From NCBI RefSeq assembly GCF_000004075.3, contig NC_026655.2, forward strand, positions 2,976,001 through 3,040,000: a stretch of 64,000 nt of DNA. Direction: 5' to 3'. This DNA comes from Cucumis sativus. Taxonomy: Eukaryota; Streptophyta; Magnoliopsida; Cucurbitales; Cucurbitaceae. The notes beneath the pieces were generated by a model. It did no database searches. It was not told the origin of the DNA and worked only from the letters and a program-made list of their open reading frames with translations. The first letter of the stretch is position 1; every line of letters begins with the position of its first letter. The position numbers were made by a program, and so were the translations under genes. Below are positions 1 through 12,275 of the stretch, in pieces.

Positions 1-699
1 TAAAAGCAGTCTAATTAAAATTAACATCAAATAATTAATGACATCCCATGCCTTTTAGCCTAATAATGAATTTGATAAATTAATTACAATGAAGCTATAC
101 TGATTAATTAGAGAGTAATTGAAGAAGTTGTTAATTAAATTATGACATTTTTGAAATTCATTACTATGATGTAAAATTAAATATCCAATGTTCTACTCTA
201 TAAAATTCACTTCACTCATGTACGTCTACCAAATGTCATTCATAATTAAAATACAACACTTTATATAGACATTAAAAGTGTATAATGTAGAAAGAGGAGA
301 CATGAAAAATGATGTTTAAGTCTTGTAAGAGTTCATAAATTTGCGAAGCCTCACCAAAAACAATGGTTGGGCTTGAGCCTAAGGAGCCTGACCCATCCTA
401 AGCCCAACCTTCCTCCAAACATTTTTTGAACAAAACTCTTTCGTTCTTTTTAAATATTGAAATGTTTGCAGTGTCATTTTAAAAAACTGCAAAACTATTT
501 TTATTTTTTTTTGCACGTACATGGTATTTTATAAATTATCAAAATACTTACACATTCTTCAACAACAATTATTCTATATTTACGTCGTAAAAATATAGCA
601 ACTCATATCATACTTTCTTCCTAATATCTCATATCTCATCATTATTCAATCTTATAAATTTTAAAATAACTAAATTAAATTTAAGTTTTAAAATAGCTT

Positions 700-1275
700 T
701 TTAAATTAACAAAATTATTAATTGTTTTTCAAAATTTCAAAATTTCAACCCTACATTTCATTGAATTTCAAAATAAAAAAAAATTATTTTTCAATGATTG
801 GAGAATCTCAATAATAAATTTTCTATCAAAATAATAATTTTGTTATTTTTCAAAATGAGAAAATCTATTTTGTTTGCTATTTTATCATAATTTTAGATTA
901 ATTGTTTCACATATCAAGATAATCAAATTATTGATTATTTTGAAACGGAAAGAAGCTCAACTATTAAATATATTTTGAAATAACTTTAATTAAAATTAAA
1001 ATTTAAAAATCATTATTTTTCAAAATTGAAGAATCTTAATTATTTGAATATCAAATTATCAATTATTTTGAAATTGGAAGAATGTCAACCTTAATTTTAT
1101 TTTAAAATAACCTTAATTAAATTTCAAAATTCTCAAATTATTATTTTTTGAATTAGAGAATCTCACCCATTCATTTTAAAATGAAATACCTTTAATTGTT
1201 ACAATTTCGAAATAACCCAGTTATTATTTTGAACTTGGGAGAATCTCGACCATTGATTTTTTTAAAATAACGTTT
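700..1275. repeat. Degenerate tandem repeat, about 50-90 bp units
   Basis: A block recurs about seven times: a 'ttattttgaaattgga' segment, then a 'gaatctca' word, then an 'aaataaccttaatta' segment. The 'gaatctca'-like words lie near 800, 857, 948, 1026, 1076, 1154 and 1227. The copies are strongly diverged, so this looks like an old minisatellite. No function is suggested. Confidence 0.5.
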
Positions 1276-1935
1276 TAATCCAACCCTTAAATAAAGTTGA
1301 TTTTTATTACGTTGATTACATACATATTTAAGTTTTTTTTCCTTATATATTTGCAATAATAGTTATACTGTAATTACTGTCAAATAATGTTTTTGTGTGT
1401 TTTGAAATAATTTCTTCGTGGCTATGTGATTGTTCACCAATCTCTTTTTTTTTTTTTTTTGTTATTTCTCTTTTGTATTATCTTCAGTATATATATTTTT
1501 TTCTACCTCATTACTATGATGTCGTGCATTTTAAATAATTGCATGTAAATTATATTATGCTGAAAAAAAATATAAGCCTCAAAGTCCTCGAGGTATAATT
1601 ACAATATAATAATAAATTTTAGTACCTTATTTTCTTCCTCCCGAACTTCTTTTTCCTTTCTCTTAATTTTTTCTTGTTGCTTAATACTTTGTAAAACAAT
1701 GTATATAATATATGTGATAAATGTGATTTGATTTGAATTCATAATTTGTTTACCATCGTCTTCAGTTTTTTTTTGTTGTTGTTAGAGTCAAACTATCTAT
1801 TACTTCATATCTTTCTCTCTTCTTCGTTCCTTTTAATTTCAATCTTTCTGCTTCTATTTGACTGTTTGTTTCTAGATGAAGAGAAGAAATCAATTTGAAA
1901 AGAAAATATTTTCTATTTGGGGTTTTTTCAACATG

Positions 1936-2215
1936 ATAGGGTAAATTACATTATTATTTGTTAAATGAAATATCTCATCAATTTAGTTCATTTTATTTAT
2001 TAAATAATACAAATTATTTTTAAAAATTGGACCAAAATCTTTATCCAACAAAATAGGCTAAATTAAATTATTATTTTTCAAATAGAATATTCCACAAAAC
2101 TAATTCATTTAATTTGTATTAAAATTCAAATTATTTAGAAAAACAAAATATTTTTCCAATAAAATAGCCTAAATTAAATTATTATTTTTAAATAGAGATA
2201 TCTTATAAATATGAT
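1936..2215. repeat. Tandem repeat, about 115 bp unit, 2.4 copies
   Basis: The landmark 'ataggstaaattaaattattattt' (degenerate) appears at about 1936, 2053 and 2164, giving 117- and 111-bp spacing. It is each time followed by 'aatagaatat...'-type sequence. Copies are diverged and AT-rich. No coding content is seen. Confidence 0.5.
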
Positions 2216-2823
2216 GCATTGCTTTCCATTTATTGGTTTAATGCTTTCCATTTATTGGTTTGCAAAGGTAGAGAAGACGAGGAATGTGAATGACATAGGA
2301 GATGAGGAATATGAGGCTGAAGAACAAGAAGTTGGATGGATTGTCTCCACCACCCAATGTCCATCTTGACTATATCATTGTTGATGATGATCTAGAGTTG
2401 ATGGATTATCCTTTTCCTTAGATCTCTTGTGCTATCTCATCTCCATTTTATTTAGACAAGAAAAAAGAAGAAAGGAGGTAGACAGAACAAGAAGAAAGAT
2501 AGAAGAAGAAGAATACAAAATTAATGGTTTCTAAAATTAAGGAAGAAAGAGTTGTTGAAATCAGAGGAAGAAAAGGTGATGAGAGTGTCATTTTTTTATT
2601 AAATACGTTTGCATGAACAAATTAAGCATAATTGAAGCCTATATATTATTAGTGTGAAGGCAGTTTGGAATTCAAGTACAGTAGCATTACTTTATATTCT
2701 ACATGACACTTATCTCAGGTGCCTTGGCTAAAGTCAGTCTTAACCACTTAATGGAAGCAACTAGGGCAATCGATTTTTGCTGATTGTGATACATAATTAT
2801 TTGGTGCCAATGGTTCTACTAAA

Positions 2824-2825
<2 letters not shown>

Positions 2826-2856
<31 letters not shown>
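2826..2856. repeat. (AT)n microsatellite
   Basis: About 15 uninterrupted AT dinucleotides, likely length-polymorphic. Confidence 0.9.
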
Positions 2857-2857
<1 letters not shown>

Positions 2858-3154
2858 CTCCTTGTTTCTCCCAATATCCAAATATTTGCAAATCTCAATA
2901 AACTACCTTCGAAAAAAAAACGTAAATTTCTACGCTTCTTTTTAAATTCAACAATTATTAGATGAGAAATCAAATTATCGACATAATGATGATAGTAGGT
3001 GCCTCGACCACAAAGGTCTTGCTCAGTTGACGGTTGCTATGTTATCATCTATGTGCACCATTAACTGATAAACAACAAACCTTTTGAGTCGAAGCAATCT
3101 TGCCTATAAAATAAGTTGTATAACCTTACTTTTAGTAGTAATTTTTCAGTCTCC

Positions 3155-6100
3155 TTAGGTTTTATCCGATGGATCAGTCCTTTTCTCCCAAAACTTGAAA
3201 TGCAGAGCCCTCTTTTCAAGCATTTGCTCAACCTCCTCAATTGGAAGACCTTTTGTTTCAGGCACACAAGTAAGGACAAACAAAAGTGCTACTACTGAAA
3301 TCAATCCAAATATTAAGAATGTCCATGAAGGCCCAATTGATTGAGTTAGGGATAAGAAAGACTGAGCAACAATAAGGTTTGAGATCCAATTTGCTGTAGC
3401 TGCTACTCCTCCACACACCCCACGGTATCTTAAAGGATAAATCTCAGAGTTCACAATCCATGGCACAGTTCCCATTCCTGGAGAAAAGAAGATAATGTAA
3501 AGAGCAAGACCAATGAGTGCAAGCCACCCAAATTTGCTAGGACATCCTCTCGTGTACCATAGTCTATCTTCACCATGACACAAGCCCTTCACTGTGTCAT
3601 TAGCAACCAAACATTCCCCAGGAAACAACTGCAAACAACAACCACAATTAAAGAAAGTGTCATATTTGCGTATGAAACATACATATAAGGAAATACCAAA
3701 CTTGTTTGGTATGGCTTTTCATAGTGACTTTAGCCTAGGATTTGAAATCTAGATTCAACGGTCATGCTACCTACTTGTCTTGAATTCTTTTAGAGTGTAA
3801 CATGTTTTGTGCTCGCTCAATTACATGCATCCTAAATTTTTTTTCATAAAACCACTTACTAATATGATTGTTACAACCAAGCACCCTTAATTTATGAGTT
3901 CGATCCTGTGACTAAGCCAATAAAAAAAATAGTAGGTGGGAGTTTTAAGTATTTCTCAACTATACTTGCATGTTATCTTAAGGATCTCTCTTATCATTTG
4001 ATGTGAGTTTGATTCATTTTTGCATCTCTTCACTCATCCATGACATTTGAACACTAGAAGGAGTAGTTTCAAATCATTTGATAATTAAATTGGTGCTTTT
4101 TTTTTTACCTTATTGGTTCCCGAAGCACAAAATCCACAGTCTGGAGATGAGGCTTTCAAACACTTCATACAATCCCAAGAAGCAGAATTGTCGGCAAAGC
4201 TGTAGTCAGGGCATGTATAAGCTTTAAGTGGAGTGTTTGTAATTCTAACTAATGGAGAGTGAGATGTTGTTTCATGAAAAACTGCTGTTAGAATGCCAAG
4301 AGAGATGATGACACCGAATAAGCTAATGACTAGAAGCTTTTTCCTGCCTGTTCTGTCAATGAAATATATGCTGACAATGGAGCCTAATGCATTTAGCCCA
4401 GCTGTGACTAGTGAAAGCAAAAGTGCAGTCTCATTAGAAGCAAAGCCAGCCAACTGAACTATAGAAGGACTGTAGTACATAACTGTATTTATGCCCACAA
4501 ATTGTTGGAAAATCTGAAGTCCAACTCCTGCATAAAGTCCTCTTCTCACTGTCTTGGTTTTCAATAGTTTGATCAAGCTTATCTTCTCAGAAATCTCTTT
4601 CTCTTTGATCTCTGCTTCAACAGACTCCTTAAGATCTCTAATCTCCCCCTCTACCTCGTTTTCTGAGTAGATTTTTCTTAATATTCTTTCAGCTTCTTCT
4701 GACCTCCCCTGTTAAATTAAAAAGCATTTTGTAACTCATGTCTATTAAGTCTCTAATTTTAAAAAGTATCTCCTATATTACCTTACGGTATAACCATCTT
4801 GGTGACTCAGGAAGTAAGAACATTAATATAAACTGTAAGAGAGCTGGCAATCCTGCAATTCCAAGCATCCATCTCCAAGTGCCTGGTGCTTTGGTGAAAG
4901 CTAAGTTGATGAGATAAGAGAGAAATTGGCCACCAGTGATGAGAAAGCCATTGGTGCTCACAAGGGCACCACGAATTTTTGGAGGGGAAGCCTCAGAGAT
5001 GTATAGAGGGGAAGTCATGGAAGCCATACCAACACCAAGACCGACAAAAACTCGACCAACAATGAGAAGGGAAGGGCCGGGTGAAGCTGCCATGACCACA
5101 GCTCCAATGAAGAAGAGGAAATCTGCTATAAGAATTACAGTTCGTCTACCAAATCGATCGTTCATCCATCCTCCAATTGCTGCTCCTATTATGGCACCTG
5201 CAATTGCCATGCTTACTATAGTTTCCTGCTTTATGTCACCAACCGAAACATTCAGTTGCATTAAATTTCTTTTAACTCTTTGTTTACTATTTCATTCTTT
5301 CAAAACTGATATTACTTTAAGATCACATAAACAATCTAAGATGACAAAGTAAGTTAATTGTAATCGACACAATCACACTTCCTTAAAGTGTTTTGCATTT
5401 GATTTTCATCTCCCAGTTGTTGTGATAAAAGAAAACTATTGATAAGATGGAGATCTAGCCGAAGTAAACTTAAAAAAACTTTCAATAACCTAACATAATC
5501 TAGGTCATCCTACCCATTTCTTCCACCATAATTTGTTCTATGACAAACTTTTTTTTATTTGTTTTTAAAAATATATTTGAGAACTGGAATGCATCTAAAT
5601 ATTGCTCTATTTTTTTTTTATGAATTCTAGTGATATTTTATGCAATTTTCAAATATACATTAATGTTAAATTATGAGCTCACATATAATTTTGTTTTTTA
5701 AACTTTAAAAAGAATTTAATAGATTCTTGAGTTTTTAATATTTGTGTTCAATCAGTATTTGAATATTCAACTTTGTGCCTAATAAACAATTCATATATAT
5801 ATTAACATCTCTAAAATTCACAAACTCTAGAGCACAAGTTTAAAAATTTAGAGTTTAAGTTACGCTCTCAATCCAAAATTTAATATGTATCAAGTGGATG
5901 TATTAGTTAGTAAAACTTTAAACATGTTAGGAAACTATTTAACAATAGATACTAAATTAATTATTAGAAATTCAAAGCTTCAACAAAATAGTTATATCTT
6001 AAAATTAATGCATGAACAAAATTATTAAAAAAAAAAAAATACACACTAAATTGTCAATTCTATAAATGGAAATTTAGAGGGAAGAAAATGATTTTAGTTT

Positions 6101-6939
6101 TTAGAAAAATAGTAATATGTAAAGCAAAGAAGATAGTATTGCACTTTAGGTTATTCTTTCCATAAAGTGGAGAAGAAAAAGTTGGAAAATGTAAAGAACA
6201 ACCCATTGACACTTTTCCCAGAAAAATGATCACTAATTGTCTTATCTAAACAAACAAAGCTTCTGTAACAAACACTACTGATTTACCAATCAAGTTTTAA
6301 TGCATGGGGGAAAAGCCACTAGAAAAGTTTTTATTCTTTTTTTGAAATATATAGAGTAGAAATTTGAATTTAAAAAATAGGTGGAGTGGTAGATATGAAA
6401 TAATAATAATAATAATAATAATAAAAAGTAAATAATCAAGAACTTTGAAATATATCTTAATAAGAAAAAGGGTCCATATGAAATATGAAATGCGTTTACT
6501 GAATGTTAAAAATGTGAATGTAAAGCGATGTTAAGACAAATTGTAAGATGTCATGGAATGAAATTTAACTATAGAAAAAAGATATAAAAGAAAGAATGAC
6601 CTGTAAAACAGTGCTGCTGTCCACAGACTTGAAGTCATCCCTAATGTAAAGAAGAGCTCCAGAAATGACTCCTGCAGAAACAAATCCCAATTAATTTTTG
6701 AGTTTATGAAAAGTGTCAAATCAAAGTGGAACTAATAATTTGACTGATTGTAAACGCGATGGATATAAGTATAATAATAATTACTTACCAGTGTCATAGC
6801 CAAAAAGAAAGCCACCAATTCCAGCAGAAAAGGCAAGACGAAGAACATATGGATTTTTCCAAGCCAAAGAAAAACAATCTCTAAAAGTTGAAGAACCATC
6901 ATCACTATTGCTGCTTCCCCCATGAATTCCTCCCTCCAT
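3155..6939 (-). CDS. INT2: Inositol transporter, INT2 type (MFS sugar porter), 5 exons
   Basis: Coding exons on the minus strand: 6939-6789, 6671-6601, 5225-4782, 4708-4109, 3628-3155. All junctions are GT-AG and in phase. The spliced length is 1,740 nt, 579 residues, close to the 580 of Arabidopsis INT2. The product should be a membrane H+/myo-inositol symporter of the major facilitator superfamily. The N-terminus (MEGGIHGG, then [16 protein letters not shown]) is typical of the family. Further family motifs are DRFGRR after TM2, [10 protein letters not shown] closing the first half, GRKK in the second half, and PETKG near the C-terminus. Between TM9 and TM10 lies a long Cys-rich extracellular loop (CPDY...[17 protein letters not shown], then [14 protein letters not shown]), the PSI-like insertion that separates INT2/INT3/INT4 from INT1. 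Intron 2 is 1,375 bp; intron 3 only 73 bp. INT2 is preferred over INT4 from overall resemblance; assignment among paralogues is inference. Confidence 0.93.
6400..6424. repeat. (TAA)n microsatellite
   Basis: Eight TAA units inside intron 2 of the inositol transporter gene. Confidence 0.9.
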
Positions 6940-7191
6940 TATTATTTCTCTCCAAAACAAAACCACCAAGAAAGAAAAGAAATCTTTGTGAGGTTTTTAG
7001 CAAAATGGATGAGCTCAACACATTTGACAAAATTCTGGAAATGGGTTTTTGTTTTTGCTGACAGAAAAAGATGGTAGGAGAAAGAAGTGAATAAATAAGA
7101 GAGAGAGAGAGAGGTAAGAAATTGGGAGAATGGGATGTTGAATGTAAGTCAACTAATGGGACAATTTGAAGTCTCAGTCTAAGACAGAACA

Positions 7192-7208
7192 TGATGATAT
7201 ATATGAAA
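7192..7208 (-). promoter_or_regulatory. Possible TATA box of the inositol transporter gene
   Basis: The minus strand reads TTTCATATATATCATC about 255 bp before the ATG at 6939. It is the nearest TATA-like sequence that leaves room for a 5' leader. The DNA around it is AT-rich, so a chance match is possible. Confidence 0.3.
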
Positions 7209-7209
7209 C

Positions 7210-8226
7210 AATGTTCAACCTTCTTTTATTTTTATATAATTTTTTTCTTTTTACTGAAAGTTATCCCCTTCAATTATTTATATAAGTTTGAAAGATGAAA
7301 ATGAAAAAATAACCAAAATAAATGAGTAGACATGCAGGAGAATGGAGTGTGTAACGGTAGAATATTGTTTGTAGAGTGAGGTGTTTTGGACTATATATGT
7401 ATCATGTGTTAACCAAATGGATATGCATCAACTAATTTACTTCTTCTCCTTAATTCAAAATATAAATAAATAGCTATTACAAATCATGTTCTTGTTCTTT
7501 TTCAAGCTACTTGAAGATTCTACGTTATGACATTTCAAAAAAAAAAAAATAATAACATTTTTATATTATTTACTTTCTTTATGATTAACATTTTTTAATT
7601 AGCTAAGTGGCCAATAATATTGGATAATCATTGAAAAAATCTTTATACCAAGAAAATATGTCCAATCATCTTTTATTTTTCAAAATTGGGATACAGTCCG
7701 GTTTGCCACAAACTTTATTGATTAATTTTTGCAATGTGTTTTGAAAGTATGTGTTTGATGTACATCAATTGATGCAAATGATGCATATAGCCAATGTGAC
7801 TATTTAGATATGAAATACACATATAAACTAAAAATAAATAAAGTATTTAATTATGGTGTTAGAATTAAATTAAATTATATTAAACTTTTTCATTTATTTA
7901 AAATTAAAACAAACTTAAAATAATTAGACAAAATAAACATTTAGTTATTTTAAATTAAAGCTACAAGATTTCAGGGGGTAAGAGGATAATATTTGTTTTA
8001 CTATTTAATTTATTTAGGATTTTAATTTTGTGTTTGAAGACTAAATATTCTTTATCTTCACAAAATTAAATGGAATCCATAATTTGAATAGTGAAGTTTG
8101 GATTATCAATCATACACCATTTCGATAACCCATTCCTTTTTGTTTAATGATAAATTAATTGATGACAATTTAAGTAACAATTTATGTAAGTTTAGTCAAA
8201 ATGATTGCGTGTGAGCATTATTATTA

Positions 8227-8278
<52 letters not shown>

Positions 8279-10540
8279 TAAGACTTATCTTTTGTTATTT
8301 TTTAACATGTTTTCTTTATAAGGACTTGAACCTTATAAAAAAAATAAGAGCTTTTGCCTAACAATGTAGACCATTGAAGGAAACTTGGCTATAAGCATTT
8401 GATACTTTATTATTTTATTTCTTTAAAAATATAATATATATTTTTGTTGTTTTATAGGAAGAAAAAGATTTAATCTATTTTTAATTAACCAAAGACATTA
8501 AAATACTTAATATTTGGTCCTCATACAGTAATGAAACAACAGCACATGCATCAGCCTTTGATATTTATTAGGTGCCAAACACTAAAATGCCAATTTTAAG
8601 AGTTCTTTTAATTTGTTTTTGTCCCTACCCTTCATTAAATAATACTAAATATGTTTATCTAAAACAGTAAATAAATCCGGTAAATGGTAAATTTTGTAAA
8701 AATATTTATTAGATGTAACCAAATTTTAGATATTCTATCCTTCATAAATTCTATCAATCAATATCTATAGTTGATATAATATAAAGTTAAGATTGACCAA
8801 AATATATAAGAGATTTCTTTTTTTAAAATTAAATGTCAATTTTTATATAGTTTGAAAATAAAAATTTGATAATTCCGATAATTTTTAACGAAATTCATTA
8901 AATTATACTCATATATTTTTACAAATGGTTACTCATTAAAATTGATATGAACTGAAGGGTTACAAATTTACAAATATAAAAAGCTAAATCATTACTTAAT
9001 TAGCAAAGCTTAGCAGGGACTAAAATGTTATACTTTCATTAAAGTTGAGGAAGCAAGAATAACTTTTGGCTATAATTTAATAAATAACTCCATTTAATTT
9101 ATAATGAATGTCTATTAGAATATATTTTCAGAGAGAAAAAGAATTGAACATTTGACCATAAGTTAAAGCTAATGGTTTGATTTAGTTGCCATTTTAATTT
9201 TACTTTACTCTCTATCAATTCAACTATTAAAAGATATACATTTGAAAAAGCAGTTGATATGTCTATTTTCATATTTAGAAAGTGAAAATGCTATGTGTGG
9301 TTTAATGAAAATATTGCTTTTTAAAAAGTTGATGCAAATCAAATAGGGTAGCATAAAGTCCTACTTTGAAGCTTAAATGATTTCTCCAAAAAGCACTTTT
9401 GCTTTTATAGCTTTTATATTCCAATAGTCTTATCTCATCGTGTTTGAAAATAAAATAAGAAAAATAACTAAAACTATTTATATAAATATAACAAAATTTT
9501 ACAATATTTGAATGATAAAAGATTGAAAAAAAGTAGTTTATGAAGGGGTAGTATTGTAAGGTCTATTATTATTGAGGTTGAGGGAATTGAGTGATGGTAG
9601 AAAGAGAGGTTGGTTTAGTGTTAAAATTAAGATGGGTCATGTTTTATATAAAAAGATGAATGGGAAAAGGGAGAAAAAAAGGTTGGCTAAAGTGGGATAT
9701 TGATACTCTTCATTGAAAAAGAAGATGAGGACCGCTTTGATTTTTATGATAATATTCCATAGTATTTGTATTTGGCAATGCCAACTCCTTAATATTCCAT
9801 TTTACAATTTCCTTTTTATTATAAAAAAATTTAAAATATATAACATTTTCAACACTTATACACAATAATAATGTATAGAAAAATCATGATTGGTAGCTTT
9901 TACTTTTTCTTTCTTTTCATTTCTACCTTTCAATTGAATGCACAATAATTCCCTACTTTATCTTATTCAAACAATTACTCCTCCATATCTAACTAAACTC
10001 ATTTGATTAAAAATGCACTACTACTTAGATTTCACATCAAAAATTTAGAGATAATATAAATAATGCTTAATTTTAAAATTTATTATGAATGAAAAAACTG
10101 TTTAAAAATATTTATAAAATTTAGATTAATTTAGTTATATTTAATTTTGTATAAAAGTTTGTAGAGATGTAATCAATAAACAATATTTAAATTTAGTTTC
10201 TATCATCATAAAACTTATAAACTTAAATCCAATATTTTACAATGGTCTTATCTAAAACTTTTGTGTCCTTTTGTTTTTCTCCAAAAAATTTCTCCATATT
10301 TTTTTTTGTTTTGATATGTGTATGTTACTCTCTTTAAAATCACTTGTGTTGTAATTAAAACAATGGATGAAATTGAAACCAAATAATAAAAAACAAAGAA
10401 GATGTTGAGGAATACATGATGCAAAAATGCTTATATGTTTCTTCTTCTTTTGTTGTTTTAGTAAAAAAGAATTATATAATCTAAAACGCTAATTAATTCC
10501 AATCATATTAAAACTAATAGACTTAAATTTAAAATAATTT
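7210..10540. other. AT-rich intergenic region
   Basis: No gene is seen between the inositol transporter promoter and the MITE at 10.55 kb. It contains the long (AT)n run at 8232-8273 and scattered A/T tracts. No recognisable transposon ends were found. Confidence 0.6.
8232..8273. repeat. (AT)n microsatellite
   Basis: About 20 uninterrupted TA dinucleotides. Confidence 0.9.
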
Positions 10541-10545
10541 AAAAA

Positions 10546-10676
10546 CTATAGCAAAATTTTGGATTTTATCACTGATATAAAACGATAGACTTCTATCATT
10601 ATCTATCGATGTCACTTATAGAAACACATTAGTGTCTGTAAATGTTTATTATAGATAAAATCTAAAATTTTGATAT
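10546..10676. mobile_element. Short inverted-repeat element (MITE-like)
   Basis: The left arm GCAAAATTTTGGATTTTATC (10551-10570) is the near-perfect inverse of GATAAAATCTAAAATTTTGA at about 10653-10672. Between them lie 'ctatca' and 'tgatag' words in the sense typical of small plant inverted-repeat elements. No clear target duplication was found. Superfamily is unknown. Confidence 0.5.
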
Positions 10677-11214
10677 ATATTAGTAAATATTTTGCCAAAT
10701 TTACTATTTTTAACTATTCTTTTCGTTGAAAAAGATTAATTAGAAAACTTTACGACAACGTACATAAAATTTTAAATGTTTGAAAAACATAAAAAATTAT
10801 AGCTTTCAAGAAAAAATTTCTAAATAATTTTAAAAAGGGTTTTGTGAAATATTTCAAAAGCTCGTAGAAATTTCAATTACAACCATTTTAAAACATTAAA
10901 ATTTTAATTAGAAAGGATTTTCTTATTGAAATTTTCAATATAAATCAAAACGAGCCTTAATATACAAAATTAGATAAGTAAAAATATAAAATTAAGTAAA
11001 CATAAATTAGTACATTGATATTTTAACAAGAACATATTGGAGATCAATCTCGATTTCTCAAATAATTGAGATTTTCTCGTCTCAAGAACTCTAGAAATTC
11101 GAACATCAACATTTTTTTGAATTTCTTCATAAATTTTTTTATCGAAGTAATATGATCAATAAATGAAATTAGAAAAGATATAACTTAAACCACTCTCAAA
11201 CAACGTCTCAAATT

Positions 11215-11721
11215 TAAGATTGTAAGAATATAGGTTAAACCCAATAATTCGGACTACCTAACCCATCTTATAAAGGTTGGGTTGGGTTAAATTTTTTTTA
11301 TTCTTTTGGGTTGGGTTGGGTCTCGGGTTGGAGGGTTTAAAAACTTGGTTCAACCCAACCCAACCCGAATTAAAAATTTTATATACCTAATTTATATACA
11401 TAATTTATATACCTAATTTATTTTTTTATTAAATAATATATATATATATATTATTTAATAAAAAAATAAATTAGGTATATAAAATTTGAACTATTGTATG
11501 AAATTTTGAATTATGTAGGTTTGAAATTCAAATGTAACATTTTTGAACTTTTATAACCATTAGAAACTATAAGCTAAAAAAAAAAACTATACAACTCTAT
11601 ACCCAATCCATATTTTACGGGTTGGGTTAGAAACTAAATTTGGGTTGCCAACCTAAATAACAAAAAAATATAGGTTGAGTTGAGAATATCTCCCAACCTA
11701 ACACAACCCGATTTCACCCCA
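11215..11721 (-). mobile_element. hAT-type MITE, 'GGGTTGGGTT' family, old copy
   Basis: About 507 bp, matching in reverse order the 506-bp element at 44612-45117: TGTAAGAATATAGGTT at the left, runs of GGGTTGGGTT and CAACCCAACCC inside, and CCCGATTTCACCCCA at the right end. The flanks CTCAAATT (11207-11214) and CTTAAACT (11722-11729) agree at six of eight positions, consistent with a decayed 8-bp hAT target duplication. There is no coding capacity. The central palindrome is listed separately. Confidence 0.75.
11404..11483. repeat. Perfect 80-bp palindrome
   Basis: Each base from 11404 pairs with its complement counted back from 11483, with the centre at 11443/11444 in a TA run. The arms read TTTATATACCTAATTTATTT and onward. 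It lies inside the hAT MITE and can form a 40-bp hairpin. Confidence 0.9.
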
Positions 11722-12077
11722 CTTAAACTCTTTCCCGTTCGTCAGCTCCGGCTTAAAATTCTACACGTATAAATTTAATATTAATCAAACTATACTTAAA
11801 TGCTTAATCTTACACGTTAAACCCTATCAAACTAGATTTGACATTTTATTTGCTAGACCTTTCTTCTCGTCTAACTCTATTATGGGAATAACTTTCACCA
11901 CTTAGCATGAGATGGATTTGGAAGGTAATAGAGCAAGATGTGCTTTTCCAATTTCAAAATCTATGGTCAAACATTATAATTTATTTCCAAAAGAACTTAT
12001 TTTAAAAGTTCAAAAACACCTTCGGGTGGAGCAGTTTGGAATGGATGCCCATCAGCAAGGCTTGAGTTATGATACAT

Positions 12078-12270
12078 TGGGCTTGGGTTTCAATATTACG
12101 ATAAGGCCCATTAGAAAGGTCGTGGACACCAAAACCTGTGAGTACGATCTTGGTGCTCTGAAGACCTTTGCTGCTAGGGCTCCAAGTCTCCTTCTTTCTT
12201 CACTTTCGGAAAACCACATTTCTGTCCATTACTCCGTGATTCTCTATAATCCGAAGGCCCTGAACCCTAA
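12078..12270 (+). promoter_or_regulatory. Site II motifs and telo box upstream of U2B''
   Basis: TGGGCT at 12078-12083 and GGCCCA at 12105-12110 are site II-type motifs. AACCCTAA at 12263-12270 is a telo box 6 bp before the ATG. In plants this pair of motifs is typical of promoters and leaders of ribosomal-protein, RNA-processing and cell-growth genes, which suits a spliceosomal gene. The functional role here is inferred. Confidence 0.55.
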
Positions 12271-12275
12271 CCACC

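Larger units (their letters stand above)
1..3150. other. AT-rich intergenic region, no gene seen
   Basis: No supported coding region. The stretch is very AT-rich and holds the two degenerate tandem repeats and the AT microsatellite listed separately. A purine-rich patch at about 2270-2570 reads partly open (a frame with EEYEAEEQEVGW) and could be a decayed coding or transposon fragment, but no family is recognisable. The 62-residue frame at 2777-2965 is produced by the (AT)n run and is not a gene. Confidence 0.6.

Noticed and set aside
2777..2965. 62-residue open frame with YIYIYI run
   Set aside because: Created by the (AT)n microsatellite.
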